Shown piece by piece: positions 46,434 to 55,210 of a stretch of 64,000 nucleotides of DNA; position 1 is the first letter of the stretch, and each line of letters begins with the position of its first letter. A program made the position numbers and the translations under genes. This DNA comes from Vicinamibacterales bacterium (GTDB lineage Bacteria > Acidobacteriota > Vicinamibacteria > Vicinamibacterales > 2-12-FULL-66-21): contig DASXLB010000072.1 of the NCBI GenBank assembly GCA_036496585.1, positions 57,596 through 121,595 of the forward strand. Reading direction: 5' to 3'. The notes under the pieces are model-generated. The model was not told where the DNA came from and ran no database searches. It saw nothing but the letters and a program-made list of their open reading frames with translations.

Positions 46434-47381
46434 TCAACCCCGTTCGGCGATGTGTTGACGGACGATGGCGTCGACGTCGGTGTCGGCGGTGAACCCGAGC
46501 GCCAGCGCGCGGCTGGCGTCGAGTGCGGCGGGCCACCCGCACATCGCCCGTGCGACGCGCTCCTCCCGCTCGACCCGCACCCGGGCGCGCGCGGCCGCGC
46601 CGCCGACGCGCTCCAGGCTCGCCAGTATCTCGCCGGCCGTAACGCTCAGACCTGGCAGGTTCAGTGCTCGATCGGCCCCCAGCGCGCCGGTCTCAATCCG
46701 GCCCGCATGCACCAGATTGCCGATCACGGTCGCCGGCGAGCTGATCCAGATAGGCGTGTCGAGCGGCACCGGGCAGATCGTGTCGATGCCGGCCAGCGGC
46801 TCGCGAACGATGCCGCTGACGAAGGACGAGAGAGCCGAATTCGGCTTCCCAGGGCGCACCGTGATGGTGGCCAGGCGGCAGCTGATGCCGTCGATGAATC
46901 CGCGCCGCGAATACTCCGAGACCAGCAGTTCGTCGATGGCCTTGGTCACGCCGTAGGTGGTCTGCGGCTGCAGCGCCTGGCTTTCGGGAACGAGCGGCGG
47001 CAGGCGCCCGCCGAAAACGGCAACCGTGCTCGAAAAAATCAACCGCGGCTCGGTCCCGAGCCCCCGGCACGCTTCGAGGAGCAGCCGCGTCCCCTCGAGA
47101 TTCACCTGCAGCGCCGTGTCGAATTCAGCCTCCGACTGGCCGCTGAGCACGGCGGCCAGGTGGTAGACGACGCCGACGTCGGGCTCGACGATCGAGCGCA
47201 CGAACGCGGGATCGGCGATCGAGCCCACCCGGCTGGCTACACGCGGATCCTGCGCCGTGCACGGCGCCGCGTCGGCGGCGACGAGCGCAGTGCAGGGAGG
47301 GAAACCCGCTGGACCGGCGAGCACCGCCTTGACCAGCCTGCCGCCGAGGAACCCGGCCGCGCCGGTGACGAGGATCTTCAT
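46434..47381 (-). CDS. NAD-dependent epimerase/dehydratase (D-erythronate dehydrogenase-like)
   Basis: 315 residues, extended SDR. Motif [11 protein letters not shown] near the N-terminus, [10 protein letters not shown] and the catalytic YGVTK. The segments [16 protein letters not shown] and [20 protein letters not shown] resemble the DenD group acting on acid sugars; the assignment is from memory of the family. The start at 47381 is the family N-terminus. It diverges from an SDR gene with only 30 bases between the starts. Confidence 0.8.
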   Translation of the reverse strand: MKILVTGAAGFLGGRLVKAVLAGPAGFPPCTALVAADAAPCTAQDPRVASRVGSIADPAFVRSIVEPDVGVVYHLAAVLSGQSEAEFDTALQVNLEGTRLLLEACRGLGTEPRLIFSSTVAVFGGRLPPLVPESQALQPQTTYGVTKAIDELLVSEYSRRGFIDGISCRLATITVRPGKPNSALSSFVSGIVREPLAGIDTICPVPLDTPIWISSPATVIGNLVHAGRIETGALGADRALNLPGLSVTAGEILASLERVGGAAARARVRVEREERVARAMCGWPAALDASRALALGFTADTDVDAIVRQHIAERG

Positions 47382-47411
47382 GGTCCGGACATTATTTGCT
47401 ACTGTTCGCTC
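47382..47411. promoter_or_regulatory. 30-base divergent promoter region
   Basis: For the plus strand, TGCTACTGT (extended -10, hexamer 47400-47405) ends 6 bases before the GTG at 47412. For the minus strand, AATAAT (47396-47391) ends 9 bases before the ATG at 47381. Both transcripts would be leaderless or nearly so, and both -35 regions would lie inside the opposing genes. Confidence 0.4.
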
Positions 47412-48167
47412 GTGAGCGAAACGACGCAGATTGCGCTGGTGACTGGCGCGGGATCCGGTATCGGGCGGGCCGTGGCGCTCGGGCTGCTGAAGCACGGATA
47501 CACGGTCTTTCTGGCCGGCCGCCGCAAGGAGCTCCTCGCCGCGGTGGCGGACGAGACGGGGGAGGACGGGCGAGCCGTCGCGGTCGCAGCCGACGTCGGC
47601 GATCCGGCGTCGGTTCGTGCCCTGTTCGACACCATCCGGAGCCGCGCCGGCCGGCTCGACGTCCTCTTCAACAATGCCGGCACGAGTGCTCCAGGGGTGC
47701 CGTTCGACGAGCTGACCTTCGAGCAGTGGAAGGCGGTGGTCGACGTCAACCTGACCGGCGTGTTCCTGTGCGCGCAGCAGGCGTTCGCGCTGATGAAGAC
47801 GCAGACGCCGCGCGGTGGCCGGATCATCAACAACGGCTCGATTTCCGCGCACGTCCCCCGGCCCAACTCGGCCCCCTACACCGCGACCAAGCACGGCGTC
47901 ACCGGCCTGACGCGATCGCTGTCGCTCGACGGACGGCCGTACGACATCGCGTGCGGCCAGATCGACATCGGCAACGCCGAGACGCCGATGACGGCGCGGT
48001 TCCAGGGCGGCACCCTGCAGGCGGACGGCGCGATGCGTCCCGAGCCGCGGATGGACGTCCGTCACGTCGTCGATGCCGTCCTCTACATGGCGGCCCTGCC
48101 GCTCGACGCCAACGTCCAGTTTCTGACGGTGATGGCCACCAGGATGCCCTTCATCGGGCGGGGCTAG
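47412..48167 (+). CDS. Short-chain dehydrogenase/reductase
   Basis: 251 residues from GTG. Classical [11 protein letters not shown] cofactor motif, NNAG, catalytic Ser in INNGSISAH and Tyr/Lys in YTATKHG. The substrate is unknown. Its divergent partner, an acid-sugar-like dehydrogenase, hints at carbohydrate acid metabolism. The GNAT gene follows 7 bases downstream. Confidence 0.9.
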   Translation: MSETTQIALVTGAGSGIGRAVALGLLKHGYTVFLAGRRKELLAAVADETGEDGRAVAVAADVGDPASVRALFDTIRSRAGRLDVLFNNAGTSAPGVPFDELTFEQWKAVVDVNLTGVFLCAQQAFALMKTQTPRGGRIINNGSISAHVPRPNSAPYTATKHGVTGLTRSLSLDGRPYDIACGQIDIGNAETPMTARFQGGTLQADGAMRPEPRMDVRHVVDAVLYMAALPLDANVQFLTVMATRMPFIGRG

Positions 48168-48174
48168 CTCGAAA

Positions 48175-48681
48175 ATGTCGAGCTCGGTGCGAGCGGTACG
48201 GACCTATCTCGAGATGACCGACCCGGCCGACCTCGAGGCGGTTGCTGCGCCCGAAGGGGAGCTGTCGGTCGAACGGGTGGCGGATCCGGCCCCCGCGCTC
48301 TGGCGCTTCCTCTATACCGGGGTCGGCGGGGAGCACAACTGGGTGGACCGTCTGGCCTGGAGCGACGAGGACGTTCGACGCTACTTCGCGGATCCTGCGC
48401 TCGAACTCTGGGTGCTGACCGAGGCCGGGCAGTCCGGCGGCTACTTCGAGCTGCGCACGGATGGCGACGGCGGCGTCGAGATTGCCTACTTCGGGTTGCT
48501 GCCGGCGTTCGTCGGACGCGGACTCGGGAAATTTCTGCTCGCCCGTGCGGTGGAATGCGCGTGGGCGCGCGGCGCGTCGCGCGTGTGGCTGCACACGTCT
48601 TCACTGGATCACACATCGGCGCTCCCGAATTACCTCGCGCGGGGCTTCCGCGTCTGGAAACAGGAGATCTACGAGGTGTAG
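48175..48681 (+). CDS. GNAT-family N-acetyltransferase
   Basis: 168 residues. The acetyl-CoA loop is visible in IAYFGLLPAFVGRGLGKFLL, followed by ARAVECAWARGASRVWLHTS and the C-terminal ALPNYLARGFRVWK. One GNAT domain; acceptor unknown. It lies 7 bases after the SDR gene and is probably cotranscribed with it. Confidence 0.88.
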   Translation: MSSSVRAVRTYLEMTDPADLEAVAAPEGELSVERVADPAPALWRFLYTGVGGEHNWVDRLAWSDEDVRRYFADPALELWVLTEAGQSGGYFELRTDGDGGVEIAYFGLLPAFVGRGLGKFLLARAVECAWARGASRVWLHTSSLDHTSALPNYLARGFRVWKQEIYEV

Positions 48682-48712
48682 TGGCGTTCGGCTTGCACGG
48701 GCGCGACGCCAA

Positions 48713-49405
48713 ATGGCTCGTCTTTCCGTCTTCGCAGTGCTCTCGTTCGCGGCGTGCGCCGCCGGCTTCACGAAATCCGGGACGTTTTCCGCGATGCCGC
48801 CGTCGCTGGCCGGCATCGACGCCGCCGCTCCGCGCTACACCACCGAGGACGAAAGACTCGTTTCTGAAATCGCTGGATCGATCTTGAACATCGCCGCGAC
48901 CGCCGATCACTTCGAGGCAGGCGATCCGTTCCAGGTCCGCAGCGTCGGGTCGGCTGAGGGCCGGAGGCGGTTCTCGCTGTCACGGCGGGCTGAGGTGTTC
49001 ACCGTCGACGTGCCCGGCCACGTCTGGGCGCCGGCGAGCTACGTCCGGCTGGCCCGCAGTTTCATGGCCGATGCGGCGGACCAGACGCTGAGCGAAGACC
49101 CGGCACAAGACCAGGTGGCGCTGACGGCAGTACTCGATCCGACGGCGCGTGCCGCGCAGCACGTGCGGGTTGCGCGATTGCTGGCCGAGCATCCGCGATC
49201 GGCGGCCATCCACCGCCGGACCGCCCTCCTGCTCGGAGCGGACGCCGCCCGGCAGGCGGGACCGGAACGGCGCGAGCTGCTCTGCCGGATGACCGCACAC
49301 CTTGCCGTGGCGCGGGCGCTCCACCCCGGCGTCGCCGACGCCGAGGCGCGCTCTGCCGAGCGGCAGCTGACCGAACTCGCCGCCGCCCCCGAGCCGCAGC
49401 GCTGA
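48713..49405 (+). CDS. Hypothetical exported protein
   Basis: 230 residues starting [18 protein letters not shown], a signal peptide with a lipobox-like SFAAC (Cys15), so it may be a lipoprotein. The rest shows helical segments ([40 protein letters not shown]) but no recognised domain. It follows the GNAT gene by 31 bases on the same strand. Confidence 0.6.
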   Translation: MARLSVFAVLSFAACAAGFTKSGTFSAMPPSLAGIDAAAPRYTTEDERLVSEIAGSILNIAATADHFEAGDPFQVRSVGSAEGRRRFSLSRRAEVFTVDVPGHVWAPASYVRLARSFMADAADQTLSEDPAQDQVALTAVLDPTARAAQHVRVARLLAEHPRSAAIHRRTALLLGADAARQAGPERRELLCRMTAHLAVARALHPGVADAEARSAERQLTELAAAPEPQR

Positions 49406-49427
49406 CAGCCGGCGCGCGGTCGCGATC

Positions 49428-49433
49428 CATAAT
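49428..49433 (+). promoter_or_regulatory. -10 box of the acetoacetate-CoA ligase gene
   Basis: CATAAT ends 6 bases before the ATG at 49440, with no Shine-Dalgarno between them, so a leaderless transcript is suggested. Confidence 0.35.
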
Positions 49434-49439
49434 CGCCGG

Positions 49440-51317
49440 ATGGACGTGCCGCTGTGGGCGCCGTCGGCGGAGCGAATCGCGCGCGCCAACCTGACCAGGT
49501 TCGGACGCGGACTGTCCTACCCGCAGTTATACGAGGAGAGCATCTCGCGGCCGCTCGAGTTCTGGCGGGCTGTCTGGGAGTTCGCCGATATCCGCGGCAC
49601 GATGGGCGACCGCGTCGCCGTGGATCTGGATCGGATGCCCGGTGCGCGGTTCTTCCCAGATGCGACGCTGAATTTCGCCGAGAACTGCCTGCGCCTCGAC
49701 GGAGCCGCGCCGGCGATCATCGCGAGAACGGAAGTCGACGGCCCGCAAACCGTCTCGTGGCGCGAGCTGCGCTGCGAGGTCGCGGCCGCCGCGGCCGCGA
49801 TGCGGGCCGCGGGCCTTGGGGCGGGCGACCGCGTCGCAGCCTATCTGCCCAACACGCCCCAGGCGATCGTGGCGGTCCTCGCCGCCGCGTCGATCGGGGC
49901 GGTCTTCTCGTCGTGTTCCCCGGATTTCGGCGTGGCGGGCGTGCTCGACCGTTTCGGCCAGATCGAGCCCAGGCTGTTCATCGCCGCTGACACTTATCAC
50001 TACGGCGGCAGGGTGTTCGATCTTCGCTCGAAGGCGGCGAGCGTCGCGGCCCAGCTACCCTCGCTCCTCCGCACGACGATCGGGGACGAGGACTGGGAAG
50101 CCTTCGTGGCCCCGCATCGCGGTGGCGCGCTGCAATTCGAGGCCCTCCCGTTCAACCACCCGCTCTACGTCCTGTTCTCGTCGGGCACGACGGGGGTGCC
50201 CAAATGCATCGTGCACGGCGCCGGCGGAACCCTGATCGAACATCTGAAGGAACACCAGCTGCAGTGTGACATCCAGCCGGGCGACCGCGTGTTCTACTTC
50301 TCGACGCTCGGCTGGATGATGTGGAACTGGCTGGTCACGGCGCTGGCGTCCGGCGCCACCATCCTGCTTTACGACGGGTCGCCTGTTCACCCGGACGCCA
50401 ACGTGCTGTTCTCGTTTGCCGAGCAACAGGGCATCACCCTGTTCGGGACGTCGGCGAAGTTCATCGACGCCGTCGCCAAAGCGGAGCTGCGGCCGCGCGA
50501 GGCGCACGACCTCGGCCGGCTTCGCACGATGACGTCCACCGGATCGCCGCTCTCGCCGGAGTCGTTCGACTTCGTGTACACGCACGTGAAGCACGACGTG
50601 CATCTGGCCTCGATCTCGGGTGGCACCGACATCGTCGGCTGCTTTGTCGGCGGTAACCCGATCGGCCCCGTCTGGCGCGGCGAGATCCAGTGTCGCGGCC
50701 TCGGCATGCGGGTCGAGGTCTGGAACGAGCGGGGCGAGCCGGTGCGCGGAGAGAAAGGCGAGCTCGTCTGTACGGCACCGGTTCCGTCCATGCCCATCGG
50801 GTTCTGGAACGATCCGGATGCCAGCCGCTATCGCGCGGCGTATTTCGCGCGCTTTCCCGGCGTGTGGACTCACGGCGACTATTGCGAGCTGACGCGGCAC
50901 GACGGGGTGATCATCCACGGCCGCTCCGACGCAGTCCTCAACCCGGGCGGCGTACGGATAGGCACGGCGGAGATCTACCGCCAGGTGGAGCAGCTGCCGG
51001 AGATCCTCGAAAGCCTGGTCATCGGGCAGCACTGGAAGGGGGACGAGCGGATTGTGCTGTTCGTCAGGCTGCGCGACGGCGTGGTCCTCGATCAGGCGGT
51101 GGCGGATCGGATCCGCGCGCACATCCGCGCCAACGCCACGCCGCGACACGTGCCCGCCCGGATCGTCCAGGTTGCCGACCTGCCGCGTACCAAGAGCGGC
51201 AAGATCGTCGAACTGGCAGTGCGCGACGTCGTCCACGGGCGTCCGGTCGGCAACCGCGAAGCGCTGGCCAATCCCGAGGCGCTCGAGCACTTCCGCGACC
51301 GGCCCGAGCTCGTGTGA
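49440..51317 (+). CDS. Acetoacetate-CoA ligase (acetoacetyl-CoA synthetase)
   Basis: 625 residues of the acyl-adenylate-forming family. The N-terminal ACS cap ([20 protein letters not shown]) is followed by the P-loop-like [50 protein letters not shown] and the catalytic Lys near the end in [10 protein letters not shown]. The GGTDI and MMWNW features fit acetoacetyl-CoA synthetases. Adjacent to a thiolase, it suggests acetoacetate or polyhydroxybutyrate turnover into acetyl-CoA. Confidence 0.92.
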   Translation: MDVPLWAPSAERIARANLTRFGRGLSYPQLYEESISRPLEFWRAVWEFADIRGTMGDRVAVDLDRMPGARFFPDATLNFAENCLRLDGAAPAIIARTEVDGPQTVSWRELRCEVAAAAAAMRAAGLGAGDRVAAYLPNTPQAIVAVLAAASIGAVFSSCSPDFGVAGVLDRFGQIEPRLFIAADTYHYGGRVFDLRSKAASVAAQLPSLLRTTIGDEDWEAFVAPHRGGALQFEALPFNHPLYVLFSSGTTGVPKCIVHGAGGTLIEHLKEHQLQCDIQPGDRVFYFSTLGWMMWNWLVTALASGATILLYDGSPVHPDANVLFSFAEQQGITLFGTSAKFIDAVAKAELRPREAHDLGRLRTMTSTGSPLSPESFDFVYTHVKHDVHLASISGGTDIVGCFVGGNPIGPVWRGEIQCRGLGMRVEVWNERGEPVRGEKGELVCTAPVPSMPIGFWNDPDASRYRAAYFARFPGVWTHGDYCELTRHDGVIIHGRSDAVLNPGGVRIGTAEIYRQVEQLPEILESLVIGQHWKGDERIVLFVRLRDGVVLDQAVADRIRAHIRANATPRHVPARIVQVADLPRTKSGKIVELAVRDVVHGRPVGNREALANPEALEHFRDRPELV

Positions 51318-51371
51318 TCACGGTGCCGCCTACTCATTCCGTGCAAGGGCAGTATCATAGAAGGCATCGGC

Positions 51372-52553
51372 ATGGGCAACGCGGTCATTCTGTCAGCCTG
51401 CCGGACACCGATCGGCTCGTTTGGCGGCGTGTTTCGGGATCTGTCTGCCGCGGATCTCGGGGCGGTCGTGATTCGCGAGGCGATTCGGCGCGCCGAGATC
51501 GAGGCAGTCGAGCTGGGCGATGTCGTCATGGGATGTGTGCTGCAGGCTGGCGCCGGCATGAACGTCGCGCGCCAGGCGGCCCTCAAGGCCGGCGTGCCGG
51601 TGGAAGTGCCGGCTGAAACCGTGAATCGGGTCTGCGGCTCGGGCCTGCAGGCGGTGGTGCACGCGGTTGAAGCGGTCAACTCCGGTTTCATCGACCTGAT
51701 GCTCGCCGGCGGCACCGAGTCGATGAGCCAGGCTCCGTACCTGATGTCAGGCGCGCGGTGGGGCTACCGGATGGGCAACGCGGAGGTCGTCGACTCGATG
51801 CTCAGCGAAGGACTGACCTGTTCGATCAACGGCTGCCACATGGGGATGACGGCGGAGGAAATCGCCAGACGCTTCACCGTCGGCCGCGTCGAGCAGGACG
51901 CCTTCGCGGCGGAGAGCCAGGCTCGTGCCGTACGGGCGGTCGCCTCCGGCGTCTTCGACAAGGAGATCGTCGCCGTCCCCGTTCCGCAGAGAAAGGGACC
52001 GCCGCTCGCCGTGACTCGCGACGAGTACCCACGCGCGGGCACGTCGGCCGAGACCCTCGCGGCGCTGAAGCCGGCGTTCACCAAGGGCGGCGCCGTCACT
52101 GCCGGAAACTCCTCAGGCATCAACGACGGCGCCGCGGCACTCGTCGTCGCGACCGAGTCATGGGCGAGGGCACACGGCCGGCGGCCACTGGCGCGGGTTC
52201 TCGCGTACTGCACAGTGGGCGTCGATCCGATGATCATGGGGATGGGCCCTGTGGAGGCGATGCGCCGCGCAGTCGCTCGCGCCGGGCTGACGCTCGACGA
52301 TCTGGACGCGATTGAGTTGAACGAGGCGTTCGCGGCGCAATCGCTCGCGGTGATTCGGGAATTGAAGCTCGACCCGGACAAGGTCAACGTCCACGGCGGA
52401 GCCATCGCCCTTGGCCATCCGATCGGCGCGAGTGGCGCCCGGGTGCTGACGACGCTCGTCCATGTGTTGCAGGCAAGGGGGGGCGGCCGCGGGGCGGCAT
52501 CGCTCTGCATCGGCGGCGGTATGGGCACCGCCATGGTTATCGAGGCCGCGTGA
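51372..52553 (+). CDS. Acetyl-CoA C-acetyltransferase (thiolase)
   Basis: 393 residues. Thiolase nucleophile Cys88 ([10 protein letters not shown]), His349 ([12 protein letters not shown]) and the second Cys379 ([10 protein letters not shown]). Biosynthetic-type length. It splits acetoacetyl-CoA made by the ligase 54 bases upstream, or runs in reverse. Its stop overlaps the GTG of the JAMM gene. Confidence 0.95.
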   Translation: MGNAVILSACRTPIGSFGGVFRDLSAADLGAVVIREAIRRAEIEAVELGDVVMGCVLQAGAGMNVARQAALKAGVPVEVPAETVNRVCGSGLQAVVHAVEAVNSGFIDLMLAGGTESMSQAPYLMSGARWGYRMGNAEVVDSMLSEGLTCSINGCHMGMTAEEIARRFTVGRVEQDAFAAESQARAVRAVASGVFDKEIVAVPVPQRKGPPLAVTRDEYPRAGTSAETLAALKPAFTKGGAVTAGNSSGINDGAAALVVATESWARAHGRRPLARVLAYCTVGVDPMIMGMGPVEAMRRAVARAGLTLDDLDAIELNEAFAAQSLAVIRELKLDPDKVNVHGGAIALGHPIGASGARVLTTLVHVLQARGGGRGAASLCIGGGMGTAMVIEAA

Positions 52554-52948
52554 GAATCCGTCAGGACGCGTTCGACCGCATCGTCGCACACGCCGTTGAA
52601 GAGAAGCCGAATGAGTGCTGCGGGCTGCTGATCGGTAGCGCCACTCTGGTCCACGACGTGGTGCGGGCGCGGAATCTGCGCAAGAGCCCGACGAAGTTCC
52701 AGGTGGAGCCGGCCGACCACTTTGCCGCGGTCCGCCGGGCGCGCGCCGCGGGCCTCGAGGTAATCGGCGCCTACCATTCGCATCCCAACGGGCCATCCGG
52801 ACCGTCGGAAACCGATCGCCTCCGCCTGGGTGATCCGACGCTGATCCACGTGATCGTGTCGCTGGCGCACGGCACGCGCACCGTCCGCGCGTTTCGCTTC
52901 AACGGGGAAGGTGCGTTCAGCCAGCTCGAGTTCGTACCGGTGCCGTAG
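52550..52948 (+). CDS. JAMM/M67-family metallopeptidase
   Basis: 132 residues from GTG. The full zinc site is intact: Glu22 (NECCGLLIG) and H-x-H-x7-S-x2-D (His76, His78, Ser86, Asp89 in [16 protein letters not shown]). Bacterial members cleave ubiquitin-like or sulfur-carrier proteins or desampylate. No ThiF/E1 or MoaD/ThiS-like gene lies nearby. It is coupled to the thiolase by a GTGA overlap. Confidence 0.92.
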   Translation: MRIRQDAFDRIVAHAVEEKPNECCGLLIGSATLVHDVVRARNLRKSPTKFQVEPADHFAAVRRARAAGLEVIGAYHSHPNGPSGPSETDRLRLGDPTLIHVIVSLAHGTRTVRAFRFNGEGAFSQLEFVPVP

Positions 52949-52972
52949 TCGTCACGAGCATCGTTGTCATCC

Positions 52973-52989
52973 AGGGGCGCGTCGCCCCT
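52973..52989. terminator. Hairpin between JAMM and PKD genes
   Basis: AGGGGCG (52973-52979), loop CGT, CGCCCCT (52983-52989). A 7-base stem in the 53-base gap between two converging genes; no T tract. Probable bidirectional terminator. Confidence 0.45.
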
Positions 52990-53001
52990 CCGCCAGGTCG
53001 C

Positions 53002-53415
53002 CTAGCGACCGCCGTCGGAATCGCCGACGCCGGGGCGCACACGCACCATAGTGTTGCCGGCGATGACCGACTTGTCCTTCTTCTTCAGATGGAACTGCAC
53101 CTGGTATTCACCCGCGCTGCGATAGGTGTGATCGGCGGTGAACCGCCGCTTGATCGACGACGTGCCGGCCACGAAGGGATCGCAGTCGGCGCTGTCGCTC
53201 GATCGGGTCTCATCGCCCCACACCCATTCGATTGAAGGGCAGTACAGTTCCTCGCTGTCGTTCGGACCGCCGTTGAGATCGGCCGTCACGACAACGCGCA
53301 CCGGCGACATTCCCATCGCGGGATTCGCCTTGAGGGAAATCTTTGGTTTCTTGTCGTCCAAAGTTCCCGTCGACAACGCCACGGCGACGACGAGCGGCAG
53401 CGCGAGAGACTTCAT
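53002..53415 (-). CDS. Secreted PKD-like domain protein
   Basis: 137 residues with a short signal peptide (MKSLALPLVVAVALSTG). One Ig/PKD-like domain: GMSPVRVVVTADLNGG, IEWVWGDET and YRSAGEYQVQFHL, the last being the PKD-type closing strand. Two Cys (in LYCPSIEW and SADCDPF) could form a disulfide. It diverges from pepA across a palindromic -10 element. Confidence 0.72.
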   Translation of the reverse strand: MKSLALPLVVAVALSTGTLDDKKPKISLKANPAMGMSPVRVVVTADLNGGPNDSEELYCPSIEWVWGDETRSSDSADCDPFVAGTSSIKRRFTADHTYRSAGEYQVQFHLKKKDKSVIAGNTMVRVRPGVGDSDGGR

Positions 53416-53421
53416 AAAACC

Positions 53422-53429
53422 ATTATAAT
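53422..53429. promoter_or_regulatory. Palindromic bidirectional -10 element
   Basis: ATTATAAT is its own reverse complement and gives a perfect TATAAT on both strands (plus 53424-53429; minus 53427-53422). The pepA ATG is 9 bases downstream on plus, and the PKD-protein ATG 6 bases downstream on minus. No Shine-Dalgarno lies in either gap. A shared promoter with leaderless transcripts both ways is inferred. Confidence 0.55.
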
Positions 53430-53438
53430 CCCGCAGTT

Positions 53439-54938
53439 ATGCCCACGATTCGGCTCTTTTCCGATGGCCCCGGTTCAACCGATACGGACCTGCTGGTGTT
53501 CCCGTTGTTCGAAGGCGAGACCATCGCCGACAGCGTCGCAGGGCTCGACGAGGCAACCGGCGGAGCGATCGCGCGTGCAGCCGCCAGCGGTGAGCTCCGA
53601 GGCCGCCTTTTCGACCTGTTTCTGACCCCGTCGGCGGGGAAGAGCTGGAAGGCTGACCGCGTCGCCGTGATTGGGGCAGGGAAGGCGGCCGACTTCACCA
53701 CGGAACGTCTGCGCAAGGTGGCGTCGGCGGCGGCCCTCGCGGCCCGAACGAGACGCATCAAGCGGATTGCGTTCGTGCTGCGCGGGCGCTGGGACGGCTC
53801 GGAGGGGGCGCAAGCCGTGGCTGAAGGCCTGGTCCTCGCGGCGTTCAGCGGTGATCTCTATAAGAGCGGCGAACGGCAGGGTCCGCCGCCGGAGGAGCTG
53901 ATCGTCGTCGCCGCCGCCGCCGCCGAGGACAAAGCGGCCACCGAAGCAGCCGTCCAACGCGGACGGATTCTCGGCGAGGCATCCAATTTCGCGCGCGAGC
54001 TCGCCAACGAGCCGTCGAACGTACTCACGCCCACTTCGTTCGCGGATCGCGCGGCCGCCGCCGGACGTGAAGCCGGACTCGCGGTGGAGATTCTGGACGA
54101 GCCCGCGATCGAGAAGCTGGGGATGGGACTGTTGCTTGGCGTCGCGCGCGGCAGCGCCGAGCCCCCCCGTCTCGTCGTCCTGCGCCATTCGCCTGCCGGG
54201 GCGCCGGAAGCCCCGGTGCTGGGTCTCGTCGGCAAGGGCGTGACGTTCGATACCGGTGGCATCTCGATCAAGCCCGCCGAAGGCATGGAACGCATGAAGG
54301 ACGACATGGCGGGCGGCGCGGCCGTGGTGGCCGCCATGTGTGCCATCGCGCGCCTCGGGGCGCCGATTCGGGTCGTCGGGATCGTGCCGATGACGGAGAA
54401 TATGCCGGGCGGCCGCGCGATCAAGCCTGGAGACATCCTGCGGGGCGCCGGCGGAAAGACCGTCGAGGTTTTGAACACCGATGCCGAGGGGCGGCTGATC
54501 CTCGGCGACGCGCTATGGTACGCGCAGCAGCTCGGCGCCACGCATCTGGTCGATGCCGCCACGTTGACGGGCGCGTGTGTGGTGGCATTGGGCAAGGTAG
54601 CGTCGGGAGCGTTCGGCCGGCCCGACGCATGGCGGGATACGGTGATCGAGGTCGCCAACCGCGCCGGCGATCGCGCGTGGCCCATGCCGCTTTATGACGA
54701 GTACGTCGAGCAGATGCGCAGCGAGGTTGCCGATCTGGTGAATGCCGGCAGCCGCGCCGGCGGTGCCTGCACGGCGGCGGCGTTCCTCAAGGAGTTCACC
54801 AACGGTCTGCCCTGGGTGCACCTGGACATCGCTGGCACGGCGTGGGCCGACGAGGCGAAGCCGTTTCAGCCGAAGGGGCCGATCGGCGTCGCGGTGCGAG
54901 CGCTCGCGGAGCTGCCGTTTACGTATCGACGCTGGTAG
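53439..54938 (+). CDS. pepA: Leucyl aminopeptidase (M17)
   Basis: 499 residues, full length. An N-terminal macro-like domain is followed by the dinuclear-metal catalytic domain: GKGVTFDTGGISIKP with the metal Lys/Asp, MKDDMAGGAAV, and the signature NTDAEGRLIL near residue 346. Cytosolic hexameric aminopeptidase; in some bacteria also a DNA-binding regulator. Its 3' end overlaps the convergent membrane protein gene by 20 bases. Confidence 0.95.
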   Translation: MPTIRLFSDGPGSTDTDLLVFPLFEGETIADSVAGLDEATGGAIARAAASGELRGRLFDLFLTPSAGKSWKADRVAVIGAGKAADFTTERLRKVASAAALAARTRRIKRIAFVLRGRWDGSEGAQAVAEGLVLAAFSGDLYKSGERQGPPPEELIVVAAAAAEDKAATEAAVQRGRILGEASNFARELANEPSNVLTPTSFADRAAAAGREAGLAVEILDEPAIEKLGMGLLLGVARGSAEPPRLVVLRHSPAGAPEAPVLGLVGKGVTFDTGGISIKPAEGMERMKDDMAGGAAVVAAMCAIARLGAPIRVVGIVPMTENMPGGRAIKPGDILRGAGGKTVEVLNTDAEGRLILGDALWYAQQLGATHLVDAATLTGACVVALGKVASGAFGRPDAWRDTVIEVANRAGDRAWPMPLYDEYVEQMRSEVADLVNAGSRAGGACTAAAFLKEFTNGLPWVHLDIAGTAWADEAKPFQPKGPIGVAVRALAELPFTYRRW

Positions 54939-55164
54939 GCGTCACGCGCAGGTTCGCCGCATCTTCCTCGGCGTCGAGCGCGTCGCGGTGGCGCAGTCGC
55001 TTGAACAGGATCAGGCCGCCGCCGAGCAGCAATCCCATCACCGCGGCGGCCAGCAACAAGGCCCCGACCAGCCCGAGCGAGCCGACGACGACGTCCGCGA
55101 TGGTCGTTTCGTGAACGGGCTGTTCGACGACCCGGACCACGATCGAGGTCGGCTGCTGGAGCAC
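54919..55164 (-). CDS. Small single-TM membrane protein
   Basis: 81 residues. One long hydrophobic helix (about 23-52, VVVGSLGLVGALLLAAAVMG onward), then basic RLRHRD and an acidic-polar tail. No family recognised. It lies 46 bases after the amidase gene on the same strand and may be its operon partner. Confidence 0.6.
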   Translation of the reverse strand: MLQQPTSIVVRVVEQPVHETTIADVVVGSLGLVGALLLAAAVMGLLLGGGLILFKRLRHRDALDAEEDAANLRVTPTSVDT

Positions 55165-55210
55165 TCACCGATCTTACCGCGCAGCGACTGACCTCCCTGA
55201 CGGGAAATCG

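Noticed and set aside
44452-46542. 696-codon minus-strand frame opposite DAHP synthase and tyrA
   Set aside because: Mirror frame of two genes with intact catalytic motifs.
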